Below are positions 32,418 to 34,435 of a DNA stretch of 34,435 bases, one piece after another. The position numbers and the translations under genes are program-made. Source of the DNA: a virus; the IMG/VR virus record IMGVR_UViG_3300024346_000262, positions 1 to 34,435 of that record; one strand, given 5' to 3'. Every line of letters begins with the position of its first letter. The stretch's first letter is position 1. The notes beneath the pieces were generated by a model that was not told the origin of the DNA, ran no database searches, and was given only the letters and a program-made list of their open reading frames with translations.

Positions 32418-33114
32418 CAGCACTCTCCTTAAAGCGGTCGTCGCATTCTCCGGCATTGTTGAGCATGCTGTAACGAAGGATCAGCAGCTGGCTGATTGCA
32501 TGGTCAACGTGGTTGAGGCCAGACTCGGGGTCGATGTCTTCGCCAGCGTACCACTTGGTGAGGTGACGCAGCACTGAGCCGAACGAGCGGCTGTACACAG
32601 CAGGCTTGGCTGAGCGCCACGAATCCTGGTAGTATTTGTCAGCACCATAGGCGAACACATCAGCGACGCCGGTGAGTGTGGCAAAGGGTAGCAGCTCGAG
32701 GCGCGTCTTGCCACTGTCATCTTTAATTACGTTATCATCGTACATCGGTGAATCTCCAGTAAGGATTTCCCAAATGCGGACTTCAGGGCCAACCCATCCA
32801 TCGGGCTTGACTAGATCCCTGGATGTTCCACGACCCTTGTCGCCGAACACCTTAGCTTCGTTGGCATCCATCACCACGTCAAAGATCGGCAGCAGCGGGT
32901 AGCCATGGACAATCATCGTACCAATAGTGAAGACTAGCAGGTCAACGAGAGCATCAGCCTCGTCGGTCTCGGTGCATGCCTCATGGTACTCGTTCAGTTC
33001 TTCTTGTAGCATGCAGATACGTACATGCTTATCACGATCAGTGACTACGGGATGGAGAAGATCAAACTTCTCGTACATGGCTTTGATGCGTTCATAGATG
33101 TAGTTGTCAGGCAT
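32398..33114 (-). CDS. MazG-like all-alpha NTP pyrophosphohydrolase fused to a DUF5664 domain
   Basis: The 238-residue protein has two parts. Residues ~1-110 resemble all-alpha NTP pyrophosphohydrolases, with metal-binding LQEELNEYHEA and DEADALVDLLVF helices. Residues ~130-220 resemble DUF5664 (listed as a dATP/dGTP diphosphohydrolase domain): KTRLELLPFATL, YGADKYYQDSW, LRHLTKWYAGEDIDPESG, NHVDHAISQLL. Such enzymes hydrolyse dNTPs to dNMPs. Here it could trim dCTP, as T4 gp56 does, feeding the hydroxymethylase two genes downstream, but its substrate cannot be read from sequence. The start is coupled to the ThyX stop (TGATG). The next gene begins inside its 3' end. Confidence 0.75.
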   Translation of the reverse strand: MPDNYIYERIKAMYEKFDLLHPVVTDRDKHVRICMLQEELNEYHEACTETDEADALVDLLVFTIGTMIVHGYPLLPIFDVVMDANEAKVFGDKGRGTSRDLVKPDGWVGPEVRIWEILTGDSPMYDDNVIKDDSGKTRLELLPFATLTGVADVFAYGADKYYQDSWRSAKPAVYSRSFGSVLRHLTKWYAGEDIDPESGLNHVDHAISQLLILRYSMLNNAGECDDRFKESADAELPQ

Positions 33115-33794
33115 CAGTAGGTAATCTCCAGTAGTTCTCGGGTGGATATAGGGAATAGCCTCTCAAGCTGCTCTTGCACGAGGTTGGCATATGGCCAGCA
33201 CTCGGCTTGGGCATGGTGATCGCCACGCAACTGCACAAACCGCGTCCATGCCATGAGTGAGCCAGTCCAGATCCACTCAGTGATCATGGACTGTGGCATA
33301 CACATCCTAACCTGTTCAGGGCAAATACCCTGACTGATCATGGATTTGTAATCCTTGTAGTGCTCACGCATTTGATCGACGTACGCATCGAGTACATCGC
33401 CAGCGAGCAGGACTTCACCTTCGCTGACACTACCCTGCTTCATGTTCTCAGGTCGTTGACGCCATGAGATCGGCACGAAGAACGCGGGTGGGTCGTCGAC
33501 ATAGCGGCGTGACACCTCGTTCCACACGAACCCGACGACATGCTTCTGAAACTGCCGAGCGATGAAGATCGGCGCACGGAAGCGGAACTTAATCGAGGTA
33601 TGCGCGAAGGGTGACCAGTGCTTATGCTTAGCAAGATACCCGATCAGCTTAGCGTTCTGGTCATACGAGTAGTCAGTAGCAGCCTTGTAGAAGGACACGC
33701 GAGCTGCATCACAGACGTCGTTATCCGTGCCCATGTGATCGATCAGCGTCACTTCGTTAACGATCTCGTTGTCATATCCATTGGTTACAAGCAT
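33114..33794 (-). CDS. thyX: Flavin-dependent thymidylate synthase
   Basis: The 226-residue product has ThyX landmarks: HKHWSPFAH near residue 57, the signature region RQFQKHVVGFVWNEVSRRY (residues 80-98), and LRGDHHAQAE near the C-terminus, holding the Arg that binds dUMP. The signature departs from the classic RHR form (KHV here), as I recall from other phage ThyX proteins. The enzyme converts dUMP to dTMP using FAD and methylene-tetrahydrofolate, with dUMP supplied by the phage dUTPase. AAGGAG lies eight bases before the start. ThyX alongside a ThyA-fold hydroxymethylase implies separate roles for the two. Confidence 0.93.
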   Translation of the reverse strand: MLVTNGYDNEIVNEVTLIDHMGTDNDVCDAARVSFYKAATDYSYDQNAKLIGYLAKHKHWSPFAHTSIKFRFRAPIFIARQFQKHVVGFVWNEVSRRYVDDPPAFFVPISWRQRPENMKQGSVSEGEVLLAGDVLDAYVDQMREHYKDYKSMISQGICPEQVRMCMPQSMITEWIWTGSLMAWTRFVQLRGDHHAQAECWPYANLVQEQLERLFPISTRELLEITY

Positions 33795-33871
33795 CAGAGA
33801 TACTCCTTGTTTCGGGTCCAGTTGTCATAGCGACTCATGAGATCGGTGAAGAAGTGGGGCCTAGCACGCAT
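33794..33871 (-). CDS. Candidate 25-residue ORF coupled to thyX
   Basis: A tiny frame (MRARPHFFTD to TRNKEYL) fills the gap between ORF 33861-34091 and thyX. It overlaps the former by 11 bases and its stop shares a base with the thyX ATG (TGATG). GAGGTG lies about nine bases before its ATG. It may be a leader peptide or just chance coding in a translated gap. Confidence 0.3.
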   Translation of the reverse strand: MRARPHFFTDLMSRYDNWTRNKEYL

Positions 33872-34091
33872 CTTCCGCCACCACCTCAGTATCCTCATAC
33901 AGTTTGTTTTCCATTTCACGTTCGATAGCCTCCTCGTTAGTGTTCAGCAGTTGGCGCCACTGGTTGAGCTCCGAGTTTAGCACCTTGATGCGGTTGCAGA
34001 TGATCTGCTCAGCCTCAAGCGAGCCGACACGCAGTACCAGCTTGTCGCCTATGATGATGTGATTGCCGGTGAGTGTGAATGGCTTAGTCAT
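33861..34091 (-). CDS. Uncharacterised small early protein
   Basis: The product of 76 residues (MTKPFTLTGNHIIIGDKLVL to VVAEDAC) has a short beta-like start and a helical, acidic second half (LNSELNQWRQLLNTNEEAIE). No family was recognised. It overlaps the upstream acidic gene by eight bases. An ATG three codons earlier (34100) is possible; neither has a strong ribosome binding site, so coupling is likely. Confidence 0.6.
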   Translation of the reverse strand: MTKPFTLTGNHIIIGDKLVLRVGSLEAEQIICNRIKVLNSELNQWRQLLNTNEEAIEREMENKLYEDTEVVAEDAC

Positions 34092-34332
34092 CGAAGTCAT
34101 TGTCCATCATGAAGTCATTGTCCATCATGGTATCAAACAGATCGGATTCCATCATACCATCCTCTTCATCGGGATATTCGCCATCCCAGTCATCAGCACG
34201 CACATCATCTTCGAAGTTGTCGGGGTCATGAGTATCCCAGGGTTCGCGGTTATCAGGCATCAGTGAATCCTCCAGTGAGATAAAGCCGTGGTAGGTATCG
34301 AAGCACAGGTCAGAGTTAAGGATACTAAACAT
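34084..34332 (-). CDS. Small, strongly acidic early protein
   Basis: The 82-residue product is very rich in Asp and Glu (DNFEDDVRADDWDGEYPDEE) and ends in repeated MMDNDF units. ATG 34332 has GGAGG nine bases upstream and shares a base with the upstream stop (TGATG). A second in-frame ATG at 34260 also has GGAGGA and could start a 58-residue form. Small acidic early proteins are often DNA mimics or host-protein binders, but nothing specific is visible. Confidence 0.6.
   Translation of the reverse strand: MFSILNSDLCFDTYHGFISLEDSLMPDNREPWDTHDPDNFEDDVRADDWDGEYPDEEDGMMESDLFDTMMDNDFMMDNDFDD
34093..34128 (-). repeat. 18-base perfect tandem duplication
   Basis: The plus-strand unit gaagtcattgtccatcat occurs twice head to tail, encoding MMDNDF twice at the C-terminus of the acidic protein. 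It keeps frame and is probably a recent slippage duplication. Confidence 0.9.
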
Positions 34333-34435
34333 CAGTCTTCCCTCCAGCCGTAGAAGTAGGTATCGTTAATCTTCTCCTCGTACACGCAGCCATCGTAGTG
34401 AGCGACCTGGGATTCAACGTCCATGTACGCATCAC
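34332..34435 (-). CDS. C-terminal fragment of a gene cut by the window edge
   Basis: One frame is open from the window edge to a TGA that overlaps the next ATG (TGATG at 34332). The visible end reads DVESQVAHYDGCVYEEK then NDTYFYGWRED. The gene start lies outside the window and no family can be assigned from about 33 residues. Confidence 0.55.
   Translation of the reverse strand, partial: DAYMDVESQVAHYDGCVYEEKINDTYFYGWRED

Noticed and set aside
32398-33114. Diaminopurine (Z) genome, suggested by the DUF5664 domain
   Set aside because: No PurZ-like adenylosuccinate synthetase and no HD-type dATP hydrolase are visible, and the DUF5664 domain also occurs outside Z-genome phages.

Overview
This window is most of a T7-like podovirus genome (order Autographivirales in the broad sense). 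The evidence is a single-subunit T7-type RNA polymerase, gp2.5-type ssDNA-binding protein, gp4-type primase-helicase, family A DNA polymerase, gp6-type 5'-3' exonuclease, and the gp8-portal, scaffold, capsid, gp11 and gp12 block in T7 order. All genes lie on the minus strand, so transcription runs from high to low coordinates. Both ends are cut inside genes. The mix of class II (cobalamin-dependent) ribonucleotide reductase, ThyX, MazG-type pyrophosphohydrolase and dUTPase is typical of marine podoviruses of bacteria such as Rhodobacteraceae or cyanobacteria. The host cannot be fixed from the sequence; no photosynthesis gene, integrase, tRNA or CRISPR array was seen.

Layout in order of transcription. 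34.4-29.5 kb is a compact early cluster of overlapping genes: small acidic and unknown proteins, ThyX, a two-domain MazG-like/DUF5664 pyrophosphohydrolase, a protein resembling the 5-hmdU DNA kinase helical (HMUDK_hel / aGPT-PPlase) family, a close relative of T4 dCMP hydroxymethylase, a GIY-YIG nuclease, two unknowns, and a small protein resembling the C-terminal domain of translation factor IF3. 29.5-26.7 kb holds the RNA polymerase and two small genes, one cysteine-rich. 26.5-19.0 kb is the replication block: metallophosphoesterase, SSB, RusA-like resolvase, primase-helicase, DNA polymerase, a permuted-papain-like protein, a dNMP kinase and an exonuclease. 19.0-16.4 kb holds dUTPase, class II ribonucleotide reductase and small overlapping ORFs. 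16.3-6.7 kb is the virion module: a 476-residue helical protein, a glycine-rich/coiled-coil protein, portal, scaffold, capsid, a hairpin-rich terminator region, and tail tube proteins A and B. 6.7-0 kb holds three large tail-fibre/tail-decoration genes, the first two preceded by terminators.

The most interesting reading is that the early cluster plus the dNMP kinase and dUTPase form a T4-style route to hydroxymethylated (possibly hypermodified) cytosine in a T7-like phage. A pyrophosphohydrolase would lower dCTP, the hydroxymethylase would make 5-hydroxymethyl-dCMP, the T4 gp1-like kinase would phosphorylate it, the HMUDK_hel protein could elaborate the base in DNA, and the GIY-YIG nuclease could attack unmodified host DNA. 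This is inference from gene content and visible active-site residues. A second notable signal is a 24-base motif (22 of 24 identical) found just upstream of the RNA polymerase gene and of the dUTPase/reductase genes, a candidate promoter for the phage's own polymerase.
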